Shown here piece after piece: positions 1-5,399 of a DNA stretch of 5,438 nucleotides. Every line of letters starts with the position of its first letter. The stretch's first letter is position 1. Source of the stretch: a bacterium (GTDB taxonomy: Bacteria; SZUA-79; Acidulodesulfobacterales; Acidulodesulfobacteraceae); assembly GCA_021806125.1 (NCBI GenBank), contig JAJZYC010000100.1, positions 1-5,438 of the forward strand, given 5' to 3'. Position numbers and translations under genes: made by a program. Under the pieces are notes generated by a model that saw only the letters and a program-made list of their open reading frames with translations, was not told the origin of the DNA and ran no database searches.

Positions 1-1
1 G

Positions 2-223
2 ACTGATCGTGACTTTATGGCGGAGATTAAAGCCCTCGAAGAGCAGATATTAGCCGAAGAAGAAGCGAAAAAGAAAAAAGAAATGCAAGAGAAAAAAGAG
101 CAAAGCCAAAAAGTATCGAAAAAAGACATTAAAGATACTCTTAAAAAAGTTAAAAAAATAGCCGCCGAAGCGGCCGATGAAGAGGAGGATAACGAAAATG
201 ATAACGACGCCGATAACGAGTAA
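2..223 (+). CDS. C-terminal fragment of an upstream protein, possibly a type IV coupling protein
   Basis: The frame is open from the first bases of the window to a TAA at 221-223, so this is the end of a longer gene whose start lies outside. An internal ATG at 17 has no Shine-Dalgarno sequence in view, so I do not treat it as the start. The 73 visible residues form a charged tail: a helical E/A/K-rich stretch that could be coiled coil, a lysine-rich middle, and an extremely acidic end made of D, E and N. It overlaps the relaxase gene by 26 bases, so the two are probably translationally coupled. In MobF plasmids such as R388 the coupling-protein gene (trwB) sits directly upstream of the relaxase gene (trwC), and coupling proteins often end in acidic tails. 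That identity is inference from position and composition; no ATPase motif is visible here. Confidence 0.75.
   Translation, partial: TDRDFMAEIKALEEQILAEEEAKKKKEMQEKKEQSQKVSKKDIKDTLKKVKKIAAEAADEEEDNENDNDADNE
181..188 (+). promoter_or_regulatory. Ribosome binding site that sets the relaxase start
   Basis: The sequence AGAGGAGG lies nine bases before the ATG at 198 and inside the end of the upstream gene. An in-frame ATG at 177 would give seven more residues, but it has no such site at a workable distance and this site would then fall within its coding sequence. I therefore choose 198. The site being embedded in the upstream coding sequence fits translational coupling. Confidence 0.75.
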
Positions 224-3083
224 CGCTAATCAGGCAGGGAAGTATTATTACGAGACGGAAGAGCATAACGCCGAATGGGGCGGAAAGCTTGCCGAAGTTC
301 TTGGACTTAAAATAGGGGCTAATTGCACGCAAGACCAGTTTCAGGCAATGCTCTTAGGTTATAGTCCAAAAGATTTAAAAACAGCTTTATTTAAAAATGC
401 AGGAGATCCCTTGCGCCGGGCGGGAGCTGATTATACATTTACTATGGCCAAAAATGCAAGCATACTTTCTACTTTTGACCCCCGTATATTAGAAGCCTTT
501 AAGGAATCAGTCCTTGAAACCCTTGAAGTCGCCGAAAAACGCTATGCGGCGACGCGGACCCGGGACGGAAAAGGCAGACATATCGAGAAAACCGGCAATA
601 TGCTATATACTTTATTTTTGCATTACGCGAGCAGAAACGGCGATCCCGGGTTTCATTTTCATACCTTCATTCACAATATAACTCAAGATATTAAAGGCAG
701 ATTAAAGAGCTTCGAATACAAAGACCTTTATGCTAATAAGGCCTATTTGGGCGCAATACAGGAGAATAAATTTGCGCAGAAATTGCAAACGCTGGGCTAT
801 ACGATAGACTCCGACCGCTCTAAGGCTATGACGGATATTAAGCTTGAAGGCGAGGAATTTAAAGATTTAAAAGAGCGGTTCTCTACCAGGCAAGCGGAAA
901 TCGATATTAAGGTAGAAGAACTAAGAAAAAAATATCCGACAATGACGGAAAAAGATTTAAGGCAGCTTGCCGAAAAAGCCACGCGTCAGCGCAAGGAGCA
1001 TAATCCGACATACGAAGAAACTAAAAAATTCGTGGAACAAAGGCTATCCAATGAAGAACTTAAAAAACTTAATAACGTCGTGGAAACCGCTAAAAATAAT
1101 ATAGCGCAGCCCAAAGAAAGCGAATTCGAAAAGTTTAAAAACACTAAAGCGGCGCTAAGGCAAGGGCTTAAGGACATAACCGAAAACTACCGGACTTTTA
1201 AATATGAAAAAGCTGAAAACGTAACTATTAAACATGATTTCGGTAAAACCGACGTCCAGGTAATTGCTTCTGCAATTAAATCGAATAAAGATGTGGTAGA
1301 GGTAAAACATACTTATTCTACGAAATATTTTACGACTAAAGAAGTTTTGCGGGATATTAAGCAGAATTACAATACTATTTTGCAAAATGCGGAATCAAAA
1401 ACCTATTTCACAGAGAAAGATATTAGTAGAAAGATAGAAACTTGGCAGGAAAAAAACGGCAAAACCTTGACTGAGTCTCAAGTCTCGATGGCTCATACTG
1501 TATTGTCGAGTAGATATAAATTTAACATTATTCAGGGAGACGCAGGAACCGGTAAAACAAGCGCTCTTAATTTGGTTAATGAATTTCTTGAGCAAAAAGG
1601 TTATACAATAGTCGGCGCAAGCCATACAGGTAAAGCTACCGAAGTCTTAAAGGATTCAAACATTAAAAATATTTATACTATTTCAAAACTTCAAAATCTC
1701 GTCGAAAACGGCAAAATTATATTCGACGAAAAAACGGTTCTCTTCATAGATGAATCGTCGATGATTTCAGACAAACAGGCAAAATTCCTCAATTCTTTGG
1801 ACGCTTCAAAAATAAATTATATCGGCGACGAAAAACAGTTTAAGTCTATCGAGCGCGGCGATTTTTTTAAAGAGGCTTCGGAAGCGTCCAAAATGTCAGG
1901 GCTCGGCGCATATACCAATATGGATATTCCGGTCCGCTATCACAACGATACTCAGGAACGTATTGCCTTGACTTTAGCCGGCAAAGATTTTAAAGGAGCT
2001 TTCGAAAAAATAGAGAGCGCCAGAAACGTCATAAGCTTTAAAGAGAGCGAGACTAATAGCCTTGAAGCTTTAACCGCAAAATTTAATGCTATAAAAGAAG
2101 AATATTTTAAAGACCTTTCCAAAAATACTTTAATTTTAGTCGATACGAATATGGAAAGGAACGCCTTAAATTCCCTTGTCGTCCACGGCTTAAAAGAAAA
2201 GGAATTAATCGGCAATAACGGGCAGAATTTCAAAGTTTACGAAAATAGGGTTATGTCGGCCGAAAACGCCGGATTCGCCGAAAGCTACAATCCCGGTGAA
2301 AAAATCATAGCGGATAAAACTTATCAGGTTTATACGATAGAAGACATCGATAAAGACAGGAACATTCTAAAGCTTTTGGCCGAAGACGGCGGAGAAAAAA
2401 GCTTCAATCTTACCAATAAAAACAAAGATAATATCCAGGTATATATCGAGAAAGATATCGAAGTGGCCGAGAACGATAAAATCGTCTTCCTGAAAAACGA
2501 TAAAAATCTTAACGTCAATAACGGCGAACTGGCGACCGTTAAATCGATAGACGAAGCCGGTAATATCACGGCAATAAAAGAAAACGGCGGCGTCGTAATT
2601 TTTAATCCGGAAGAATATAAAAACTTTGACATGGGATATGCTTTGACGACATATAAGAGTCAGGGAGAGACCGTCAATAAAACCTTGTATTCGTTAAATA
2701 GCGGCGCTTATTCCGAAAATTTCGAGGAAAAGTTTTACGTCGCCGGCACAAGATCGACGGATGAAATTAAGATTTACGGAACCGAAGTCGAAGTTGAGAA
2801 ATTCAAAGAAAATATCGAGTTTGCAAAAGAAACCGAAGACTTTAGAAACGAGCTTTCCGAGAAAGTGAAAAATCTTGCGTTTGCGCTTACCGAAGAAGAC
2901 GTCGCAAAAATAGACAAAGAAGAACAGATAGAACAGGAGCAGGAACAAAATCAAGAGATAGAACACGAACAGCAGGAACAAAGGCAAGAGCAAGAGCAGC
3001 AGGAGCAGGAACAAAATCAAGAGATAGAACACGAACAGCAGGAACAAAGGCAAGAGCAAGAGCAGCAGCAGCAGTTGCATTAA
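198..3083 (+). CDS. MobF-family conjugative relaxase-helicase (TrwC/TraI-like)
   Basis: Conjugative relaxases of this family nick one strand at oriT, stay bound through a tyrosine, and unwind the plasmid for transfer. With Met at 198 as residue 1 the protein has 961 residues, close to TrwC of R388 (about 966). The relaxase domain (about 1-270) shows a tyrosine cluster YYY at 16-18, the DYTFTMAKN motif with Asp78, and the metal-binding histidines: His142 in LHYASR, then His153 and His155 in FHFHTFIH, with an extra His159. FSTRQAEI (228) and ATRQRK (261) match the usual end of the domain. A charged helical linker follows. The RecD-like helicase has Walker A GDAGTGKTS (447-455), Walker B VLFIDESS (514-521), GDEKQ (543-547), NNGELATV (774), ALTTYKSQGET (815) and FYVAGTRS (846). 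The tail from about 905 is Q/E-rich and repetitive. The second tyrosine pair of TrwC is missing. Family assignment is firm; activity on a particular oriT is not shown. Confidence 0.96.
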   Translation: MITTPITSNANQAGKYYYETEEHNAEWGGKLAEVLGLKIGANCTQDQFQAMLLGYSPKDLKTALFKNAGDPLRRAGADYTFTMAKNASILSTFDPRILEAFKESVLETLEVAEKRYAATRTRDGKGRHIEKTGNMLYTLFLHYASRNGDPGFHFHTFIHNITQDIKGRLKSFEYKDLYANKAYLGAIQENKFAQKLQTLGYTIDSDRSKAMTDIKLEGEEFKDLKERFSTRQAEIDIKVEELRKKYPTMTEKDLRQLAEKATRQRKEHNPTYEETKKFVEQRLSNEELKKLNNVVETAKNNIAQPKESEFEKFKNTKAALRQGLKDITENYRTFKYEKAENVTIKHDFGKTDVQVIASAIKSNKDVVEVKHTYSTKYFTTKEVLRDIKQNYNTILQNAESKTYFTEKDISRKIETWQEKNGKTLTESQVSMAHTVLSSRYKFNIIQGDAGTGKTSALNLVNEFLEQKGYTIVGASHTGKATEVLKDSNIKNIYTISKLQNLVENGKIIFDEKTVLFIDESSMISDKQAKFLNSLDASKINYIGDEKQFKSIERGDFFKEASEASKMSGLGAYTNMDIPVRYHNDTQERIALTLAGKDFKGAFEKIESARNVISFKESETNSLEALTAKFNAIKEEYFKDLSKNTLILVDTNMERNALNSLVVHGLKEKELIGNNGQNFKVYENRVMSAENAGFAESYNPGEKIIADKTYQVYTIEDIDKDRNILKLLAEDGGEKSFNLTNKNKDNIQVYIEKDIEVAENDKIVFLKNDKNLNVNNGELATVKSIDEAGNITAIKENGGVVIFNPEEYKNFDMGYALTTYKSQGETVNKTLYSLNSGAYSENFEEKFYVAGTRSTDEIKIYGTEVEVEKFKENIEFAKETEDFRNELSEKVKNLAFALTEEDVAKIDKEEQIEQEQEQNQEIEHEQQEQRQEQEQQEQEQNQEIEHEQQEQRQEQEQQQQLH
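2934..3065 (+). repeat. Exact tandem duplication, two 66-bp units, in the relaxase C-terminus
   Basis: Positions 2934-2999 and 3000-3065 are identical base for base as read by eye, each encoding the same 22-residue Q/E-rich unit (residues 913-934 and 935-956 of the relaxase), which begins QEQEQNQEIEHEQ. Each unit is itself built of shorter CAG/GAA/CAA triplet runs, and a CAG CAG CAG run follows at 3066-3074 just before the stop. The complete lack of synonymous difference points to a recent duplication by slippage or unequal recombination. The encoded tail is probably disordered or a charged helix outside the catalytic domains. Confidence 0.95.
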
Positions 3084-3114
3084 TTTAATATTTTGATATT
3101 AATATTTAATTTAG

Positions 3115-3130
3115 ATATTGACATCGATAT
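3115..3130 (+). repeat. First copy of a 16-bp block shared by two promoters
   Basis: ATATTGACATCGATAT here matches ATATTGACATTGATAT at 3949-3964 with one mismatch. Both copies cover the -35 box of a predicted promoter at the same offset. The shared block extends beyond what a -35 box alone would need, so it may include an operator half-site. Confidence 0.6.
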
Positions 3131-3146
3131 TATAATGTGATATATA
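3118..3146 (+). promoter_or_regulatory. Sigma70-type promoter upstream of the 3190 gene
   Basis: A perfect -35 TTGACA (3118-3123) is followed by a 17-bp spacer and a -10 TATATA (3141-3146), which differs from consensus at one position. The predicted transcript would begin near 3153, about 37 bases before the ATG at 3190. A TATAAT at 3131-3136 also exists but is only seven bases from the -35, too close to pair with it. The whole intergenic region (3084-3189) is almost pure A+T and full of ATATTAAT-like words, which may also act as an UP element. Confidence 0.6.
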
Positions 3147-3151
3147 TATCA
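3138..3151. promoter_or_regulatory. Perfect 14-bp palindrome over the -10 box, possible operator
   Basis: TGATATATATATCA reads the same on both strands and covers the predicted -10 box at 3141-3146. A dimeric repressor bound here would block the promoter. The central part is alternating T and A, which is palindromic by composition, so only the outer TGA/TCA arms add real information. TTGATAT occurs again at 3093-3099, and its complement ATATCAA at 3146-3152. Confidence 0.35.
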
Positions 3152-3189
3152 ATATACGATATTAATATTAATACAAGGGAGCGGCAATA

Positions 3190-3372
3190 ATGGAGATTAT
3201 CGAAAAGATTTTTAATTATGTAAGATTTGGGTTCATTTTCAATTTTATAAATACAGGCTTAGAAGAGCGAGAAAGCACATCTACGGACTTATATTTAATA
3301 TGCTTTATATTTATCGATTTACCGGCGATTTTAGAACTCGGAAAGATTTGGAAGTATTGGAAATTTTTATAA
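3190..3372 (+). CDS. Small hypothetical protein, or the 5' part of a frameshifted gene
   Basis: The start is well supported: AAGGGAG (3175-3181) lies eight bases before ATG 3190, and a promoter is placed just upstream. The reading frame runs 60 residues. The first half (MEIIEKIFNYV, then a charged patch GLEERES) looks ordinary. The second half is hydrophobic and aromatic, with LYLICFIFIDL resembling a short membrane segment and an end rich in W, K and Y. That second half overlaps another frame (3300-3533) which reads more like a soluble protein, so it may be an out-of-frame artefact. I do not recognise a family. The alternatives are a genuine 60-residue membrane-associated peptide followed by a coupled second gene, or one protein of about 113 residues broken by a frameshift between 3216 and 3372. 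Confidence 0.45.
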   Translation: MEIIEKIFNYVRFGFIFNFINTGLEERESTSTDLYLICFIFIDLPAILELGKIWKYWKFL

Positions 3373-3533
3373 ACAATATGGAAAACCAGCTTGTTACTTT
3401 TTATAATTTATATATACCTGTAGGGATAACTAAGGAGGGATTCAGAAATAAAAAAGAGGTAGTCGAGTTTTTAAATCTTGCCTTTGAAATTAAACGAAAG
3501 GCGTTTTCTAAGGGTATTTGGAGCAAGAAATAA
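3300..3533 (+). CDS. Small hypothetical protein, probably the 3' part of the gene started at 3190
   Basis: This frame is open from 3216 to the TAA at 3531-3533. Its first ATG is at 3300, giving 77 residues; another ATG at 3378 would give 51. Neither has a ribosome binding site, which is unlike every other gene here. The translation reads naturally, with RFTGDFRTRKDLEVLEIF, then LVTFYNLYIPVG, and a basic end (EIKRKAFSKG), and I believe the frame is coding. The missing start signal suggests that translation enters from the well-initiated frame at 3190. That would be by a frameshift (a sequencing indel, a true mutation or programmed slippage) or by coupling, because the upstream stop at 3370-3372 is just before ATG 3378. 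I see no canonical slippery heptamer in the overlap. No function is recognisable. Confidence 0.5.
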   Translation: MLYIYRFTGDFRTRKDLEVLEIFINNMENQLVTFYNLYIPVGITKEGFRNKKEVVEFLNLAFEIKRKAFSKGIWSKK

Positions 3534-3558
3534 AAAACGGCTTCGTAGGAAGCGTTTT
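3534..3558 (+). terminator. Weak hairpin directly after the 3533 stop, possible terminator
   Basis: AAAACG (3534-3539) pairs with CGTTTT (3553-3558), and CTTC (3541-3544) pairs with GAAG (3549-3552), leaving G3540 bulged and a GTAG loop. It sits right at the stop codon and ends in four Ts. The stem has only about four G-C pairs and its T run is part of the stem, so termination would be modest. It is one of the few G+C-containing inverted repeats in the non-coding DNA here. The remaining bases to 3684 hold no gene or clear promoter that I can support. Confidence 0.35.
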
Positions 3559-3650
3559 AAGGCGGGGAAAGCAGGATTTAAGGGATAAATGTATAGGCAA
3601 AAAATTTAAAAGCGGAATTCAAAATACAACTTCGCTATATAGAAAGTAAA

Positions 3651-3693
3651 AATTAATATTAACTTTAAACTAAGGAGAACTATTATGGAAAAA
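3651..3693 (+). repeat. First copy of a duplicated gene leader
   Basis: The leader and first codons of the 3685 gene align with 3993-4036 before the 4028 gene: AATTAAT, then TAACTT, AAA, TAA, GGAGAACTA and ATGGAAAAA, with only a few substitutions and small indels. The shared part includes the Shine-Dalgarno and the first three codons. The two proteins diverge afterwards. This suggests duplication of an expression cassette or a common mRNA-level control element. Confidence 0.55.
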
Positions 3694-3930
3694 GAAATTA
3701 CGGTAACGGTAGTTTTAAATCTTTCGACAGCAATTAATATGCGGGGAGAAGAAAAGGAACTTGTTAGTAAGATTAAGCAGCTTGGAAGGGGTTTATTTGT
3801 AACAAACAATAATTATCCGGACGATGAAATCGGCGAAAAAGTTATGGTAATTGCGACCGATAATTTACTTAATACGGCAGTTTTAAATCTTAAGGGCGTC
3901 ATGGACGATGAGTATTCTAACTTAATATAA
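3685..3930 (+). CDS. 81-residue hypothetical protein
   Basis: AAGGAG (3672-3677) sits seven bases before the ATG, so the start is well supported. I do not recognise a family. The protein begins with a hydrophobic beta-like stretch (EITVTVVLNLS), then a charged helix (GEEKELVSKIKQLG), then a second strand ending in FVTNNNYPDDE. A third strand (KVMVIATDNLL) and an acidic end (GVMDDEYSNLI) follow. The alternating hydrophobic pattern suggests a small compact alpha/beta soluble fold. No signal peptide or membrane segment is seen. It lies between the weak hairpin at 3534-3558 and the strong promoter at 3952, and no convincing promoter of its own is visible, so it may be read from the promoter at 3118. 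Its leader is nearly the same as that of the next gene. Confidence 0.75.
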   Translation: MEKEITVTVVLNLSTAINMRGEEKELVSKIKQLGRGLFVTNNNYPDDEIGEKVMVIATDNLLNTAVLNLKGVMDDEYSNLI

Positions 3931-3948
3931 TATCAATATCTAATATTA

Positions 3949-3964
3949 ATATTGACATTGATAT
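3949..3964 (+). repeat. Second copy of the 16-bp promoter block
   Basis: ATATTGACATTGATAT covers the -35 box of the promoter for the 4028 gene and matches 3115-3130 with one mismatch. Around it are further TTGATAT words at 3958-3964 and 3982-3988, an inverted ATATCAA at 3930-3936, and the perfect palindrome ATATCGATAT at 3968-3977, which touches the -10 box. Confidence 0.6.
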
Positions 3965-3980
3965 AAAATATCGATATAAT
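3952..3980 (+). promoter_or_regulatory. Perfect-consensus sigma70-type promoter for the 4028 gene
   Basis: TTGACA (3952-3957), exactly 17 bp, then TATAAT (3975-3980) is the textbook housekeeping promoter. Transcription would start near 3987, about 40 bases before ATG 4028. Such a strong promoter on a plasmid usually needs repression, and the palindrome ATATCGATAT (3968-3977) overlaps the -10 box, offering a plausible operator. The operator role is inference. Confidence 0.75.
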
Positions 3981-3992
3981 ATTGATATGTAT

Positions 3993-4036
3993 AATTAATG
4001 CTAACTTAAATTAAAGGAGAACTAATTATGGAAAAA
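3993..4036 (+). repeat. Second copy of the duplicated gene leader
   Basis: This copy aligns with 3651-3693, including the AAGGAGAACTA ribosome-binding segment and ATGGAAAAA. It lies downstream of the expected transcription start, so it would be the 5' untranslated region of the 4028 transcript. The similarity does not continue into the coding regions. Confidence 0.55.
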
Positions 4037-4390
4037 AACATTCAAGAAATTGCCAAAGAAATAGCAGAAATAATTTATAGGAATAGAACCGAAAGGGGAT
4101 TAGAAGAAACAGTTTTTAAAGTTTATAAGTCCGGTGAAATTAAATGGACTTATGGCTTTCGTTATCCACAACACACGCCAAAGGGAGAAGAAATATGGTT
4201 CTATGTTCATAGTGAATATGATAATAGCGAAACATTCGAAGACCACAAAATACTCACTAACGAACCGGACGCAACAGAAGGGGATTACGAGAAATGGATT
4301 CAAGAGGCAGAACGTATTACCGCAGAGCGGATAGTAGAACAATATGAAAGTTCGAATGAAGATGAAGAGCCCCCTATAATAGAATTATAA
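4028..4390 (+). CDS. Very acidic 120-residue hypothetical protein
   Basis: AAGGAG (4014-4019) is eight bases before the ATG and a perfect promoter lies upstream, so this gene should be well expressed when not repressed. I recognise no family. It opens with an amphipathic helix (IQEIAKEIAEIIYRN). A beta-rich centre follows with aromatic residues (VYKSGEIKWTYGFRY, then EEIWFYVHSEYD). It closes with a helix (YEKWIQEAERITAERIVEQYE) and an acidic tail (SSNEDEEPPIIEL). I count 30 acidic against 14 basic residues, a strong net negative charge. No signal peptide or membrane segment is present. Small acidic proteins on plasmids include DNA mimics that block restriction or nucleoid proteins. That is only one possibility and rests on charge alone; a protein-binding accessory factor is equally plausible. 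Confidence 0.8.
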   Translation: MEKNIQEIAKEIAEIIYRNRTERGLEETVFKVYKSGEIKWTYGFRYPQHTPKGEEIWFYVHSEYDNSETFEDHKILTNEPDATEGDYEKWIQEAERITAERIVEQYESSNEDEEPPIIEL

Positions 4391-4396
4391 AAAGCA

Positions 4397-4426
4397 TTGT
4401 CCCACTGTTCACGACTGCTATTTAAT
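4397..4426 (+). promoter_or_regulatory. Possible weak promoter upstream of parA
   Basis: TTGTCC (4397-4402) and TTTAAT (4421-4426) are separated by 18 bp and match the -35 and -10 consensus at four and five of six positions. The 64-bp gap after the 4028 gene shows no convincing terminator, so parA could equally be read through from the strong promoter at 3952. Confidence 0.25.
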
Positions 4427-4454
4427 TTAATATAGAAGGAGGATACGAAAAAAA

Positions 4455-5102
4455 ATGATTATAACCGTCGGAAACGAAAAAGGCGGAGTCGGCAAGTCCA
4501 CTATTGCAATTAACCTTGCAACAGAATTTGCCGGTTCCGGAAAAAAGGTTCTTTTAATAGACGCCGATATCCAAAAATCTACGACTATGTTTTCAAATAC
4601 CCGCAGGGAAAATCCTGCGGGTTTGCCTGAAATAATCGTCATAGAAAAAACAGGCGGCGGTCTCGATAAAGACGTCAAAGCTTTGGAAAGCGGGTTTGAT
4701 ATCGTCCTGATAGACACGGGCGGCAGGGACAGTATAGAGATGCGCAAGTCTATGCTGATATCGGATAAATTTATTATACCGCTAATAACGAGCCAGTTAG
4801 ACGCCTGGAGCTTCGAAAAGATATATAAGCTCTATCAGGAAGCTCAGGCTTTTAACTCAAAGCTAAAGGCATATGTCGTCTTAAATAAGATAACGGCCAA
4901 CTGGAAATCTAAAGAAAAAGACGAAATGCTGGAGTTCTTAAAAGATTTTCAGGACGTTATGATTTTAGGTTCCTATTTAAAAGACAGGGCGGTATATAGG
5001 AAATCTATATCGGAAGGCTTGGGCGTAAGCGAATTAAATACGGACAATAAGGCTACGGCGGAAGTAAAAGATTTATTTAACGAAATAATTAATCTAATTT
5101 AA
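4455..5102 (+). CDS. parA: ParA-family plasmid partition ATPase
   Basis: ParA ATPases position plasmid copies by ATP-dependent, non-specific binding to nucleoid DNA, stimulated by a centromere-bound partner. This 215-residue protein has the deviant Walker A NEKGGVGKST (7-16) with signature Lys9 and catalytic Lys14. Walker A' is DADIQKST (36-43), Walker B IVLIDTGGRDS (83-93) has Asp87, and VVLNKI is at 141-146. The short length and the P-loop close to the N-terminus, with no helix-turn-helix ahead of it, place it with type Ib, ParF-like ATPases, which do not repress their own promoter. A strong AAGGAGG (4436-4442) lies 12 bases before the ATG, a slightly long spacing. The next gene follows after 31 bases, so they are probably one operon. 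No ParB-type partner is recognisable in the window. Other members of the superfamily exist (MinD-like, VirC1-like). VirC1 is involved in conjugation, so a transfer role beside the relaxase cannot be excluded. Confidence 0.92.
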   Translation: MIITVGNEKGGVGKSTIAINLATEFAGSGKKVLLIDADIQKSTTMFSNTRRENPAGLPEIIVIEKTGGGLDKDVKALESGFDIVLIDTGGRDSIEMRKSMLISDKFIIPLITSQLDAWSFEKIYKLYQEAQAFNSKLKAYVVLNKITANWKSKEKDEMLEFLKDFQDVMILGSYLKDRAVYRKSISEGLGVSELNTDNKATAEVKDLFNEIINLI

Positions 5103-5133
5103 TTTAACATTAACAAAAGGAGACTATTATACC

Positions 5134-5334
5134 ATGTTTTTAGAAATCGAAAAAGACGGAAACTACATTAATAGGGAAGCTATATCGCAATTTTATTATA
5201 ATCCCGAAAGCAGAGCTTATTTTTTGTTTATGACTAATGGGAGAAAATTTGAAATATCCAAAGAAATATTTGAGATATTAAAAGAGGCATTACCTATAGT
5301 TAAATTTGCGCTAAAGAAAGAGAGTGCCGAATAA
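5134..5334 (+). CDS. 66-residue hypothetical protein in the parA operon
   Basis: AAAGGAG (5116-5122) is 11 bases before the ATG, and the gap to parA is 31 bases, so co-transcription is likely. The sequence suggests a beta-hairpin followed by a helix: FLEIEKDGNYINREAISQ, then RAYFLFMTNGRKFEIS, then KEIFEILKEALPIVKFALKK. This pattern of strand, N-x-x-x-I turn, strand with NG, then helix is seen in several small bacterial proteins such as FlbD-like ones, but I claim no homology. It occupies the place where type Ib systems carry their small centromere-binding partner (ParG, about 76 residues). It does not look like a ribbon-helix-helix protein, so a ParB role is only a guess from position. Confidence 0.8.
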   Translation: MFLEIEKDGNYINREAISQFYYNPESRAYFLFMTNGRKFEISKEIFEILKEALPIVKFALKKESAE

Positions 5335-5343
5335 TTTAAAATA

Positions 5344-5386
5344 TTGTATAATATCGGTATCATATATTAATATTAATATTATACAA
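5344..5386. promoter_or_regulatory. 11-bp perfect inverted repeat before the last gene
   Basis: TTGTATAATAT (5344-5354) is exactly mirrored by ATATTATACAA (5376-5386), 21 bases apart, with ATATTAATATTAATATT-like sequence between. The left arm contains a TATAAT (5347-5352) and the right arm abuts the AAAGGAG (5385-5391) of the next gene. It could be an operator or, being next to parA, part of a centromere. A simple RNA hairpin would be weak because the arms hold almost no G-C pairs. No good -35 box is visible. Confidence 0.45.
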
Positions 5387-5399
5387 AGGAGAAATTGAC

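Noticed and set aside
177..197. Upstream ATG of the relaxase frame
   Set aside because: No Shine-Dalgarno at a workable distance, while AGAGGAGG is ideally placed for ATG 198, and MITTPIT resembles the usual short N-terminus before the tyrosine cluster.
2694..3080. Minus-strand 128-residue leucine-rich open frame opposite the relaxase C-terminus
   Set aside because: It is the antisense of the Q/E repeat (CAG and GAA/CAA read as Leu, Phe and Val codons) and has no ribosome binding site or independent context.
3131..3136. TATAAT as the -10 box paired with TTGACA at 3118
   Set aside because: The spacer would be only seven bases; TATATA at 3141-3146 gives the correct 17.
3534..3590. Arg/Lys-rich open stretch after 3533 in another frame, ending at a TAA before 3592
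   Set aside because: It has no start codon or ribosome binding site and is interrupted upstream by stops; it overlaps the hairpin region and is most likely chance.
3534..3600. Possible oriT next to the relaxase gene
   Set aside because: The hairpin here is the only G+C-containing inverted repeat near the relaxase, but no MobF-type nic sequence is recognisable; oriT more likely lies upstream of the window.
4134..4334. Alternative + strand frame inside the 4028 gene
   Set aside because: It is a basic, low-plausibility translation wholly inside a well-initiated gene and lacks its own start signal.
4391..4432. Imperfect AGCA...TGCT hairpin followed by T/A-rich sequence, as a terminator before parA
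   Set aside because: Pairing is only AGCA/TGCT and GTC/GAC with a bulge and an 11-base loop, too weak to support.
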